Of a stretch of DNA of 64,000 nucleotides, positions 37,901-52,900 are shown piece by piece. The DNA is from Planococcus citri (lineage: Eukaryota; Arthropoda; Insecta; Hemiptera; Pseudococcidae): the NCBI RefSeq assembly GCF_950023065.1, contig NC_088681.1, forward strand, positions 10,354,001 through 10,418,000, given 5' to 3'. Under the pieces are notes generated by a model. That model was not told where the DNA came from. It made no database searches and was given only the letters and a program-made list of their open reading frames with translations. Position numbers and translations under genes: made by a program. Position 1 is the stretch's first letter, and the number at the start of each line of letters is the position of its first letter.

Positions 37901-40900
37901 TCAAAAAGCATTAATTTTTGCTTTTACTGCCTAAAAAGTCCTCTTTTCTCAAACTTTCTACACAAAAGTCCTGTTTTCTCCAAAACTGCTTATTAAAAGC
38001 TTTTTTTTTGTGAAATTCCAACCCCCCTCCCCCCACCAAAAAACCTTTCACTTTTCCTACAAAAAAGCTTCGGGTAACTTTTTTTTAAAATTGGACTTTT
38101 TGGAATTCTTTTGCAAAAAAACGTCGAATGTCAATTTTTGAAAAAGCGAGAATTTCTTTTAAAATTTTGACAAAAAGCAAGACTGATAATTTTAGCAAAA
38201 ACAGCTGGACTTTTTTTTTATCAAGTTATAGGAAAAAAAAGAACACATTTTGTCAACTTTTGGGCGATTTTTAAAAAAAGTGAGAGCTGAATACGAATAT
38301 TATTAAGTTGTTTTCCAGATTCGGCTTCTAACACCTCCGTATGCCCCCACATTTTTTGAAAATCGATTAAATCGTGAAAAATTTCAACTACTACGATTTT
38401 CAATACCAGAAAAAAACACGAAATAAATAAAATTTTCTTATTTTTTTTTCAAATTTGCATGCTGGGGACTCAGATGGATTTGAAAGTGGATTCAGTCGAT
38501 TTTGGAGGGGAAGAGGAGTATTTTTTTGCAATAGGTAGGTACAGGAAATTTTGACTAATTTTTTGTGAAAAAAGTGTGATTTTGAAATTTTTTCAGAACT
38601 CAAAGTCAACTTTTGCTAGAGCCTTCAGTTTGAATTTTTTTTTCTTTTTTAAATAGGAAACTTCGGATTTATTTAAAATTTTAGATTGCTAACTTCGGCA
38701 CAATCGCATTTTTCGAGGATTTATGCAGAATACAAATTCAGAAATCTTTACAAAACTTACTGCAGTAATGCCATTTCTTCAGCGAAATCACGTTCGAAAG
38801 ATCCGGATTCGCTTTCCGGCGGAGATTCGGTACTGCAACGAATGAAAAAAAAAACCATGAAAAATCTCTCTCCAAAAACATTTTACCTCCTTCCACAAAA
38901 AAGCTAAATACATACTCGGTAGGTAATTCAAAATCTTCCTGACTGGATTCTTTCGATAATACTGAATCCTTCGCCGTAATACTACCTTTACTTTTAGCTA
39001 CTTTACCCTGCGTGAAAAAAAAAACAAAATAAAAACGTAAAAAAATGGCTAAAAGTTACAGATTAGCTAAGAAAAACGCTTCAACGAAACTAACCATTTG
39101 TTCTTGTTGCTCTCTAATCTTACGTCTGGTCAAATATCCTCTAGCATGAGCTTGGAAATTAACAACGCCAGTTCGAAGTTTCCTATACCACGTAGAAGTC
39201 TTATGAGTCCTCCACATCGACTGTATACAAGCGGCTGCGGCGTTACAATTTCTCATTTTGTTAGCGAGTTTCTGTGCACTGACCATTCTCCACCAAGACT
39301 GCGATAAACCAAACCAAATCAATAATAACGCAATTCAACGAAAAAAAAAACATCGTAATTTCTGCATCATTATGCAAACCTGTAACGTGGTAACAGCATC
39401 TCTGAGTCTTAAAAACCGTCTTCTTTCGATTAGCACCCTAAACCATCTCTGGAGTACGACGATGCTAGCCATAATTTGTTGATGGAGACGATAATCGAGC
39501 TTGAGTTTCTCACATTCTCTCATAAAGATCTTGGTACTTCCTAATTGGTAATTATCACGATTCAGGTTCAACGTCAACAAGAAATCTCTAACGTCGCTTT
39601 GAGAACTGTAACAGAATATCCAAATTTATGAATCCAGACCAGTGTACGTAGCCTATTTTGTAACAAAAGCACAACACGATTTTGAAAAAGAAGCATAACG
39701 CGGGTTCGAAAAAAACAACGCGATTTTGAAAATAAAAAGCACAACACGATTTTGAAAAAAATGCAATTTGGATTTCAAAAGCAAAACGTGATTTCCAATT
39801 TTGAAAGCACAACAAAAATTCAAAAAAAACACAACATTGGAAAAACAAAGTCGGTAAAAACACGAGATTCTGAAAAAATAAGCACAACAATTTTTTAAAA
39901 AAAAAGCACACACAATTTTGAAAAAGAAGCAAAACGCAATTTCGAAAATAAAACAACGCGATTTTTTTCAAAAGAAGCACAACGCGGTTTCAAAAAAAAG
40001 CACAACGCAATTTTGAAAAAACGTGATCTGGAATTCAAAAGCAGAACACGATTTTGATTTTAAAAGCACAACTTCAAAAAAAAAGCAAAACTGGATTGTG
40101 AAAAAATAAGCACAACACAATTTTGAAAAAAAATAAGCACAACACAATTTTGAAAAAATAAGCACAACATGATTTCGAAAAAAAGCACAATGAGATTTTT
40201 AAAAAAAGCACAATGAGATTTTTAAAAAAACTCACAACGCAATTTCGAAAATAAAACAAAATTTCGAAAAAAAAAACACAATGTGATTTCGAAAAAAGCA
40301 CAAAAAAACTCACAACGCAATTTCGAAAATAAAACAACAAGATTTTGAAAAAAAAAACACAATGTGATTTCGAAAAAAGCACAACTTGATTTTTTAAAAA
40401 AAAGCACAGTGGGATTCTGAAAAAAACGGCACAACGCGATTTTGAACAAATGGCACAACACAATTTTGAAAAAGTAGCACAAAGTGAATTTAAAAAGGAC
40501 GTGATTTGGATTTTAAAAGCAGAACGCTATTTTGATTTTGAAAATGAAAAAAAGCACAATGCAATTTTGAAAAAAAAGCACAATATCGAAAAAAAGCACA
40601 TGCTTTTAAAGAAAGAGCATGACACGATTTTGAAACAAAAAGCACACGGTGATTTCAAAGAAACAGCATGACACGATTTTGAAAAAAAAACCACAACAAG
40701 ATTTCAAAAAAAAACACAACTTGATTTTGAAAAAAAAAGCACAACGCGATTTTAAATAAAAAGCACAATGCGATTTTAAATAAAAAGCACAATGCGATTT
40801 TTAAAAAAAAGCACAATGCAATTTTAAAAATTAGCACACACAACACAATTTTGAAAAAGAAGTATAATGCGATTTTGAAAAAAAAGCACAACATTGAAAA

Positions 40901-43900
40901 AAAGCTCATGATTTTAAAAAAAAACACAACGCGATTTCGAAAAAAAAATGCACAATGTGATTTCGAAAAAAAAGGACAACAAAATTTTGAAAAAAAAGCA
41001 CAACACAATTTTTCAAAAAAGCACACACAACCCAATTTTGAAAAAGAAGTACAACATCGAAAAAAGGCACATGATTTCAAAAAAAAAAGCACTACTTGAT
41101 TCCGAATTTACTATGCTATTCTGAAAGTTCCAAAGCACAACGCGATAAATATCACGAAAGCATAATGTGACTCAAAAAGCACTACAGTACTGAAAGAACC
41201 TTTGTTAGGGACAATTCGTCCACTAGGGAATTGAATGATTGGCTCACCTCAATAATCCTTTAGGCAGCAATATCCTATAGAGATGGATAAATTCTTCATA
41301 CGATAACCGAACGTTGTATCCAGCTTGTCTAATACGAACAGTTTCCAACATTCCGGTATACCGGAGCTGTCTTTGGACAGTATCTTCATCAAAGAGATTT
41401 GGTATCTGTAAAACAATCCTCATTATATGTAGTCATTATAGAATCACTAATTATCACAAAATACCCGATAAAGCTTCGATTCTCTTTACCTTTTCTCCGT
41501 TACTTTTGATACATCTGATGAAAAACGGATTAGCCTGATTAAGGGTTTCCATCAGGCTATGTAACGATAACTGGAACTGCGCCGAAACAGTCAAAGGTTG
41601 TTTGCGAGCTTTACCACTCAAAGTATTGCTGTAGCTTTGCGTACGACCGGCCAGAGTTTTAACGCTTTGCAAATTTTTCAAGCCTTTTTTACCTTTATCT
41701 CGAGGTCGGAATGATTTGTTTTTCCTGTAAACGCACAGCAGAAAAATTTCCATTAAAATACATGACAGTGAAAAAAATCCCAAAGTATTGGAAGAAAATT
41801 ATACAAGGTGTCCCAAGAAGCGTGTGTTATGTTGATAATTGGTTGGTATCATAATCGCAGAATAATTTACATCGAAGAAATACTTAGTTGGCTACTTTAT
41901 ACACGCAGAATTCGAAAACCATCACCAAATTATAAAATTTTTGAAATGTGACGTTGCCAATAATACCTATACATTTTATTTTTGAAAATTTGGAATTCAA
42001 GACAGATAGTCCAAAATAATGGAAATGAACACATCATATTTTGGACTAAATTCGAAACATTCTGCAAAATTCCTCTCTTTGACTAGTCACAGAGCTGTTA
42101 TTTTATCGAAAGCGAAGTTGCCAATAGTACATTTTACATCAGAAATTGCTTCACTCACAAAACAAAAATGATCCTGATCAATAAAATTAAAAAATAACTA
42201 TAGAACTTTTGCTGGACTTTCAACGAGATTATATTTCTATTAGCCCCCCCCCCCCCAAATTCGAAATAACAGCACTTTTTATACAAAAACGATGACTTCA
42301 GGCAATTACGAGTATGACAAAACATTAGGACGAATTGAAAATTCTGGAAAAAAGTTTTAGGCAACTTGGTCAAAAAACAGCTTTTTTTTTAGTTTTGACT
42401 GAAAAAAAATTCCAATTTTGAAAAAAAAGAAACTCAGTAGGGAACTTTTTTACACACAAACGTGGATTATTTGACAATTTTGATAAAAAGAAGAAATTTG
42501 ACAATTTGAACAAAAATGCTTTTTTTTTACAATTTTGGCAAAAAATGAAACTTTTTGACAATATTGACTGAAGTAACTTATTTTTTTCACATAAAACAGA
42601 GAATATTCCTTTTCAAGGCATTTGAGGCAGGAAAAAGGACTTTTTGACCATATTGCCAAAAGAATTGGAACTTTATTGGACAACTAGGTACGATAAAAAA
42701 AAATAGGTTTTTTCACATGAACATAAAACAGGATTTTTTATGACAGTTTAAGCAAGAAAAGTAAAAAACTTCTTGACAATTTTGACAGAAAGAAGGGGCT
42801 TGACAAGTTTTGGCAAAATGACTTCTTAAAAATAAAACGAAGAGTAAGTACATAGTCCCTTTTATAGAAAATGAGGTAGAAAATAGTATTTTTTGTAAAT
42901 TTTGGAAAATAGATCAGCACCTTCTAGGAAAGGGACCTTTTTCGGCGAAAACCAGAACTTGAATATACAAAACTTTTTGATACAAATTATATTTTTTTAC
43001 AATTTTCACAGAAATGAAGACTTTTTGACAACTTTGGCAAAAAACGTAATTTCCTGACAATTTTGGCTAAAAATGGAATTTTTGGTCAAGTTTGCCAAAA
43101 AAATAAAACTTTAAAGCAATTCTGATAAAAAATGGAATTCTGTGGCAATTTTGGCAAAAATGAAAACTTTTTGATAACTTTTGCAAAAAATGGAACTTCT
43201 TGCAATTTACACAAAAAGTGGAATTTTTTGACATTTTGCCAAAAAATAAAATTCCTCAACCAGTTTTGCAAAAAATGAAAATTTTTATGCAATTTTGACA
43301 AAAATAGAATATTTTTGGCAATTTTAGGAAAAGACGATTTTTTGACAACATTGACAAAAAACGGAATTCTATAACAATTTTGGCAAAAATGAAAACTTTT
43401 TGACAACATAATTTCGGCAAGAAATTTTTTGACAAATTTGGCAAAAAATGGAACTTCTTAGCAATTTTGACAAAAAAAATGGAATTTTGTCAGAATTTTG
43501 GCAAAAATGAAAACTTTTTGACAACTTTGGTCAAAAACAGAACTTTTATGCCAAAAACAGGAATTTTCTGACAATTTTGGCAAAAAATGAAATTTATCAA
43601 CAAATTTTGCAAAAAATCAAAATTTTGTATGCAATGTTGACAAAAATAGAACTTTTTTGATAATTTTAGGAAAAGATGAACTTCTTGACAACTTTGACAA
43701 AAAATGGAATTCTACGACAATTTTGGCAAAAATGAAAACTTCTTGACATCTGAGGCCAGAAATGGAACTTTTATGCAATTTAGACAAAAAAAAAAATGGA
43801 ATTTTGTTACAATTTTGGCATAAATGAAAATTTTTTGACAACTTTGGCCAAAAATAGAACTTTTATGCCAAAAACTGGAATTTTCTGACGATTTTGGCAA

Positions 43901-46900
43901 AACACGAAATTTCTTGACAAGTTTTGCAAAAAATTTTGGCAAAAATGAAAACGTTTTGACAACTTTGGTCAAAAATAGAATTTTTATGCAATTCAAACAA
44001 AACATTAAACTTTTGTGCAATTCTGACAGAAATGAAATTTTTCTAATAATTTTGGCTAAAGATGATTTTTTTTGAAAAAATTTGGCAAAAATGGAATACT
44101 TACTTGAGCAATTTTAACAAACATGGAATTTTTTTGACGATTTCGGCAAAAGATCACACTTTTTGACAACTCTGACAAAAAATGGAATTTCGTGACAATT
44201 TTGGCAAAAAAAAAACCTTTTTGACAACTTGGCAAAAAATGAAACTTTTATGCAATTCTGACAAAAAAAAAAAAATGGAAATTTTGTGACAATTTTGGAA
44301 GAAAATACGTACGTATATTTTGTGGCAGAAAATGTGACTTTAATTGAGCAAATTTCGGAAAAAGAAAATATTTTTTGTATTTTTGTGAAAGAAGAGGAAT
44401 TTTGTGTTTCGCAATTTTGAAAAAAGAAAACAGGACTTTTGAAACTATCAAAGCAAAAATTATTACTTTTTTAATGTTCGAACAATAAATCAACCGGAGT
44501 TAAATCTTGGCAATTTTAGACATCAAAAATGAAAACTTTTCGACATTTTTTTTTTTTTTGCAAAAACCGGGACTTTAATTGGGGAATTTCGGAAAAATCA
44601 GTCTATTCGACAAAAATCAGAATTTTCGTCTATTTTGACAAAAATTATAACTTTTTTTTACAATTTTAAACAGTACGGGAATTTTTTGGCATTCCGACAA
44701 AAAACCAAGACTTTTTCTGCAATTTTGGTGAAAACAAGAATATTTGACTATTTTGGCTGAGCATGATCCTTTTTTTTTTTGTTGAAAATGTAGCCAAAAA
44801 ACAGAGCTTTTTAGTCAGGTGAGAAAAAAATCGATACTTCTTAGATGTTTGAGCAAAAAACCGGGAATTTTTTTTCGATATTTAAATGTAATGCGATGTT
44901 GCCAATACTACATTTTAAACCATTTTTTCAACATCGATCCATCAATCCAACACGTGATTCCGCATCTAACCAAATCGTTCCACACACAACCAACACTTCT
45001 GTGGGACCACCTACCCATTCCATTAGCCACCAAATCAAATACAAATATACCAACACCAAGTATACATACATAGAGATAAAAGCTATAGATACAAGCTACT
45101 TAGCAACGTGAAGAAAAAAAAAGGGAGAAAAATAATGAAAAAAACATTGAAGTCCACGCAACTATTAAACATACATAAAATACACAGGTAGGTACATAAA
45201 TAAATAGTGCAACTACGAAAAATATACCAACGGGAATATTATAAGATGAAAAAAAAAAAAAACAATAAATAATAAATGAAAAAAAAAATAGAAAAGAAAA
45301 GAAAAAAAAAGATGAGAAAAAAATCGGTGCTATATAGATTCCAGCCAGTGCTCTTACATAACGACATAAATTTCCCTAACACATCACCAACCAAGGTATG
45401 TACTATTACTATACGATGGTCGAGGGTAAAACGAGTAAAGAAAATACGTTATTTACATCCTACAAGACGTGTTAACAAGAACACCATGTTAGTAGAACAT
45501 GTAGCCCACAGATAGATCGACGAAACGAATCAGTTCAGATAACCCAATCACCTTGCATATGTGTTAGATTTGCCCATCGGCCCATAATAGGTACACGTGT
45601 ATACACAGCTTTTTCAGATTAATCGATGCCTTTGCCATTATGCCCAATAATGCCATCATATAGTTAAATCATCGATGAAAACCTACATGACGATTTGAGT
45701 AGCTCTCTTGAAGACGTCGGCTTCATCGACGTACAGTTTCCTACGATGATTGACTGTCGTCTCGGACGAGGAGCTCGTCTTGGACGCTGCATCTTCGACG
45801 CAATGAGAAGTACGACGCAGAGCCGTATGTTTATTGGTATTGTTCAATTTCGCAGCACCTGCGCTGCCTCCACTACTACGAGACCCTTGTTTAGAGGTGA
45901 CTTTTTCCACCCCATCTACGGCGTCGGTGTCGCAATTCAGCGTCGTGATGGTCGTATTGGTAGCGAGAATGCGATCACGATCACGATCGCGATTTTGGTT
46001 ATCGCTTCTGGTACGGCAGAGTAATCGATCGTTGGCCAATGTCTCGAGTCCTCCTCCTACGCTGTATCGTTGCGTACTAAATCTGAAATGGACGCCGAGG
46101 CGCCGCCGCCTGGTTATTCTCTCTGTCTATTTACTACTACATAGCATAGTAGAGATGCATCGCACACGCACTTCTTCTAAGTATACATTATAATACCTCT
46201 TGTCACTCTCCACGAGCCCAACCACACATCATAATCGTCGTAAACACGGTCTAATAATAATACGACATGTGTGCGAGCTGATATACAACCCACACATCTC
46301 TATTTCATTCGTACTACGACGACTGTGATGGATACGCCAACTATATCGTTCACCTCGCGCATACAGGGTGACGAGAAATTCATCCTGACAGGTGCCTGAT
46401 ATATCTGGTCATTCCATGTCAACTCAACCAACGTTTTTGGGCCATGTCCTTCGTTTTGCTCAAATTTTTTTTACAATATCTACCCACCCAGTAAGTAAGA
46501 AAGCCGAAATCAGTTTGGTCCCAGCCCCCTCAGGGGGCGGGTGGGGGGGCTTCCATTATTTTCACATTGTCTCGAGGTACTCAACTTCAGCAGCCCATTC
46601 CTCCAAAACTATAATACTTTGATCAAAACTGATTTCACAGTTCAAAAGGGCATTGAATTTCAAACTTTTCAAGTATTTTGAAATTTTCAAAAGTTGAAAG
46701 TTGAACTTTCAATTTGGAAGTTCAAATTTCAAAATGGCGCTGTAAGTGGGAGCTACCATTTAAAATTTTGAAAAAATTTCCATCGATGTACATTTTGATA
46801 CTTTTTCGAAATATTCAGGTTCCGAGATGGCACTCGTTGACGGAGGGGGAGCACCCCCACCCCCAATTTTGGGTGAAACTTTCAAAAGAAAATCTGGGGC

Positions 46901-49900
46901 ATGTGCTATATCGAATTGTATGTTTTCGGCAACGCTGAACACGAATATGACGTCAGATTTTTGATAGGACCCAATCCACGGCCCCCAGCACCTCCTCAAA
47001 GGGGGTAAAAGTTCAAAAAAGCGTTTTGTTCGTGTGACACATGGAATAGTATGTTTTTGGTGACGCTGAACACGAATATGACGTCAGATTTGTGATTGGA
47101 CCCGTTCACGGCCCCCATCACCTCTCCAAAGGGGGTAACCCCCACCCCAAAAATGGTTACATTCATGTGACACATGCAATAGTATGTTTTCGATATCGCT
47201 GAACACGAATATTGCCTTAGTTTTTCACTTTTTCAATCAACTTCACCCATGGCCCCCAGAACCTCCTCCAACAGGTAAAAGTCCAAAAAAATTGTTGGGG
47301 GACGTGGATGGGGTCCAATCAAAAATCTGACGTCATATTCGTGTTCAGCGTCACCAAAAACATACTATTCCATGTGTCACACGAACAAAACGCTTTTTTG
47401 AACTTTTACCCCCTTTGAGGAGGTGTTGGGGGCCGTGGATGGGGTCCTATCAAAAATCTGACGTCATATTCGTATTCGGCGTCGCCGAAATCATACAATT
47501 CGATATATTACATGCCCCAGATTTTCTTTTGAAAGTTTCACTCAAAATTGGGGGTGGGGGTGCTCCCCCTCCGTCAACGAGTGCCATCTCGAAACCTGAA
47601 TATTTCGAAAAAGTATCAAAATGTACATCGATGGAAATTTTTTCAAAATTTTAAATGGTAGCTCCCACTTACAGCGCCATTTTGAAATTTGAACTTTCAA
47701 ATTGAAAGTTCAACTTTCAACTTTTGAAAATTTCAAAATACTTAAAAAGTTTGAAATTCAATGCCCTTTCGAACTGTGAAATCAGTTTTGATCAAAGTAT
47801 TATAGTTTTGGAGGAATGGGCTGCTGAAGTTGAGTACCTCGAGACAATGTGAAAATAATGGAAGTCCCCGACCCACCCCCTGAGGGGGCTAGGACCAAAC
47901 CGATTGCGGCTTTCTTACTTACTGGGTGGGTAGATATTGTAAAAAAAATTTGAGCGAAATCGAAAGATATGACTTTCAAAATCGCCTTTTTTTGGTTGAG
48001 TTGACATGGAATGACCAGAGTGTCCTATTCCAGGTGCCGAATCACTCGCTGGCCGATACAGCAATCCAAATTGCACAAGTATAGATTGAATTGCCAGCCC
48101 TGAAACTGGAAGGGGCAGAGTGAAGGGGTCTTATGATTGTTTTTTCAAACTTCTGTAACTTTTTGAACACTAGAAACTTACACAATTTTGAAAAATTCAT
48201 ACCACATATTCCTTAATAATGTCCCTTCATTTCTCAAGATCAGCAAACCATTCCCCACTCGTGCAGTTTGGGTTACTGTATTGCCCAAAGAATTCCTCGC
48301 ACCAGTAGTTAACCGAACACCCTGTATAATATGAAAAAACACCTGTTGAGACTTTCTAGTCACATTGTGAAGACATTTTATGTAAACTGTATTCATTCTC
48401 TTAAACATCGTGTACACTTCTCACTGAACCATTTTTTTTTCTCAACAACAAACATCGTAAGTAACGTTTTGACATAAGAATACAAAGCTGCGTTGTCATC
48501 AACCCAGTCATCGCGTCAAAATTATACGACACGTTGAAAAATTCCGCTATTTAAAATAACTCGACTATTTTCGCCGCGAATAAAAACAGAAGAAAAAAAA
48601 AACTACGAAGAAAATAAATAATTAAGAATGTGTATCACAATTCAAAAAAAAAAAAACAGGCAATTCTTTTCAAATGATCAACAACAAAATTATTATGATG
48701 AAGATGAATCGAACAAAACAAATTGGAAAAAAAACTAAATGAATGGAAAAATCTAATCTCAGGCTCATCAGCCATCGATACAGGGACACTGGACAGGCTA
48801 CGAATTTTTCAACGAAAAGATATCATCACAATATCAACTACGAGTACGTACTACTACAGGAACATGCACAATTCATTTACTCATATTCAAGCTCTATGTA
48901 TATAAAAAAAAAAAAATACGTAAAACATTTCCAAAATACAAACGGAATTATTATTGATCGAATAACTTACACAATCCAGTTAACGGTTAAATTCAACGAC
49001 GACATTTTAATCAAATGACTAGATTGGTAAAAGAAAAGAAAAAAACAAACTCGTGTTACGTACGAATTGGAAAAAAAAAATAACAAAGCTAATATTCTTT
49101 CATTCATTGTTTGTCTCATGTATTTGTATTGCTCAAATGCAAATGAATGAAAATTGGTGTAACTGTATAAACGAGCATCACTATTTTAGTGATCCTTTTT
49201 TGTAGGTACATTTTCAAAGGTGAACTGGGTAACTAAATATGTAGTAAATACCTACGTAAGTACGAGGACACGATACGTTTACTTGTTAACTACTTGTTAA
49301 GCTACTAGAATGTGATTTTTTGCATGTTTATTTTTGGAATAAGTACTCTTCGAAGTGTCTACAGTGAAAAAATACTTTCAGTAGATGAAAAACAGGACTC
49401 CAACATGAAAAACAACTCATAAAATCCCACCAAAACATATTTGATTTCATCAGTAAATCATTTCTTTCTCACCATAGAGAATCATTCGAGATTGAATCGA
49501 CACAATTTTTCAGTGAATCGTTTAGGAACGAAGAACGAATCACTTCAATTTTAGAGAAAATCACTCGCGAACAAATTATTCAAAACTTCATCATGAATTT
49601 TCAATTTTTGCAAAAAATATTCAATATTTAAAAATGATTGATGTGAATCGTTCGCGAACGAATCTGCCCAAACGAGAATCATTCGCGAACGAATCAATTT
49701 GATATTCATGAGAATCGTTCGCGAATGAAAAAATTCAAATTTCATGTGAAACGTTCACAATCAGAAAAGAATCGACACAATTTTTCAACGAATCATTCAG
49801 GAACGAAGAACGAATCACTTCAATTCTTGAAAAAATCACTCGCGAACGATCAATTATTCAAAATTTCTTCATAAATTTTAAATTATTGCAAAAAGTGTCC

Positions 49901-52900
49901 GATATTCAAAAATGTTTGATGTGAATCGTTCGCGAACGAATCTGCTCTATAGAGAATCATTCGTGAACGAATCAGTTCGATATTCGTGAGAATCGTTCGC
50001 GAATGAATAAAATCACAATTACAAATGAATCGACACTATTTTTCAGTGAATCGTTCAGAAACGAAGAACGAATCACTTCAAATTCTTGAGAAAAATCACT
50101 CGCGAACAAATTATTGAAAATTTCACCATGAATTTTCCATTTTGGCAAAAAAAATCCAATATTTAAAAGATATGTAAACGTGAATCGTTCGCGAACGAAT
50201 AGGCTCTATTGAGAATCATTCGCGAACGAATCAATTCGAAATTCGTAAGAATCGTTCGCGAATGAAAACTTCAAATTTCATGTGAAATGTTACAATAATT
50301 GCAAATGAATCGACACCATTTTTCAGTGAATCGTTCAGGAACGAAGAACGAATCACTTGAATTTTAGAGAAAATCATTCGCAAACGAATTAATAAAAATT
50401 TCATCATAAATATTTCCAATTTTTGCAAAAATATTCAAATTCAATATTTAAAAAAATTTGATGCGAATCGTTCGCGAACGAATCTGCTCAACAGAGAGTC
50501 ATTCGCGAACAAATCAATTCGAAATTCGTAAGAATCGTTCGCAAATGAATAAATTCAAATTTCATGTGAGATGTTCACAATCGCAAATGAATCGACACAG
50601 TTTTTTAGTGAATCGTTCACGAACGAATCAGTTCAATTGTGGAAAAACTCACTCGCGAACAAATTATTAAAAATTTCTGCATAAATCATAAATTGAAAAT
50701 TTATTCGATATTCGAAAATGTTTGATGTGAATCGTTCGCGAACGAATCTGCTCAATAGAGAATCATTCGCGAACGAATCACTTCAATCTTTAGAGAAAAT
50801 CACTCGCGAACATATTGAAAATTTCACAATGAATTTTCAATTTTTGCAAAAGATATTGGATATTAAAAACGTTTTGATGTAAATCGTTCGCGAACGAATC
50901 TGCTCTACAGAGAATCATTTGTGAACGAATCAATTCGATATTCATGAGAATTGCTCGCGAATGAATAATCTTTATTTTCATGAAAAAAAAGAAAAAAAAT
51001 CACTCACAAACGAATAATCCAAAATTTCAAAACAAATTTTCGGAAGAATATTCAAAATTCAGAAAATGCATATTTTATGCGAATCGTTCGCGAACGAATC
51101 GACTTGAACGTCGTTAGAAATTAGAATCGGTCGCGACTCGTAAATGACTGCATTAATATCCTTACGAATCGTTCAGCGACTGAACCAACGCTTGCGTTCG
51201 TGTTCATGTGAATCGTTCATGAACGATTCATTTCAGTTTTTGAGAAAATCGCTCACGAACGAATTGAATTGACTCAATTTAAATATAAATTAAATATTGT
51301 AAAATGGTGTGAATCGTTCGCGAACGAATCGACTTCATTGTTATCAGAATCATTCGCGAACAAATCAATTCAATTTGAGAGTCGTTCGCGAATGAATATC
51401 GTTCAAGAACGAAGAACGAGTCACTTCAACTTTCGAGAAAATCACTCGCGAACGGATGATTTCGATTTCAACGTGACTTTTTGATTTTGAGAAAACATCC
51501 AACATTCAAAATCAAACATGGTTGATGTGAATCGTTCGCGAACGAATCGATTCGATTTCAAGATTTCGACACGGATTAATGAAAATATATTCAATTTCAA
51601 TTTGAAGTGAATCATTCGAGAACATCCAACTCAGTTGTCATGAAAATCGTTCGCGAACGAATCGACTCTATTCCAACACTTTCTTTTTACTCAAAAAAAA
51701 GAAGATTATAATAAATTCAAATACGGCTGACACGAATCGTTCGCGAACGAATCAGATTCACTGCTATGAGAATAGCTCACGATACGAACGAATTGATTCG
51801 AATGAATGGTGAACGTTTTTAAGAGATTCGTTCATGAATGAATCAACGCAATATTCAGGTATGTAAATCGTTCAGGAACGAATGATTTAGATCAATCCAA
51901 ATTCCAAATCACTAGCAAAACAATCAACTCAATTTTAACACGACTTCATAACTGAAATATTCAACTCCCATTTCATATCAATCGTTCGAGAACTAAGTAT
52001 TCGATTCAATTGCAACGAGAATCGTTCGCGAACGAACGAATTATTTCCAATGTAAGAACAACTACAACAAATTAAAAATCAATTCACTCGAGCACGAATC
52101 AGGTAAAAATATCGATTCATTTAGAATATGTATGTACTTGGTACTGAACGAATTGATTCAATTTCTATTCAAACGAACTCCGTTCAATTTTTACGAGATG
52201 TATTTCCGAACGATTTTGAGCAATCAGAGAAACAAAAAAATTCAACGACATCGTCTCCGAGGTGTCTAGCAATTTTCGAAAACGAAATTCTCGAGTTTAA
52301 TATTGACTCTTATATCGCACCTCGGGAGTTATAAGGTCACATCTCAAAAAAAATTGATTTTGATGTTTTTGCATTTTTGGGGTTTGTATGACCCCCCTCA
52401 ACCAAAAATTACACTTTGAGTTGAGTACATTATCTAGATCTTGTAAAAAACGCAAATGGCCTAACTCAAAATCTCAACAACATTGCAAGTTGTTTGGAGT
52501 TATAAGGGTATATCTCAAAAAACTCCACCTTTTTTGAGCAAATTTCGTACATACAAAGTCTTAACAAATAGTTTTGATTGTTTTGAATGTTTGTCAGTTA
52601 GAAATAGTCACAAGGAGTGCATTTTTTATTGGTTTGTACCAAATGGAATTTTTTTTTTAATTGATCACTTTTCAGAAAAATGATTTGCACATATCATGAA
52701 ATTTTAGTTTTTTGAGAAAAACTCAAAAACTAAGCACTCTAGAAAAAAACTAACGACATTATGTCGATTGGAAATTTAATTCTCTACAACTTCGTTATCA
52801 TGAAATTTTTTTTGGACGCTTCCTTTCGCCTCCACATCAACTTTAATGAAAGGTTATAACTCAAAATGTTTTCCAAGCATTGAAATATTTCCTCTTTAAG

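Noticed and set aside
39588..41099. Long Phe/Cys-rich and Lys/His-rich frames
   Set aside because: Translation of the GCACAA minisatellite; both strands are open and composition follows the repeat.
45695..46193. Plus-strand frames of 109 and 119 aa
   Set aside because: Antisense shadow of Myo9 exon 13, which is supported by splice phase and similarity.
49450..52070. CRISPR-like array
   Set aside because: Animal genome, irregular repeats with degenerate spacers that are themselves repeated; no unique spacers and no Cas genes.
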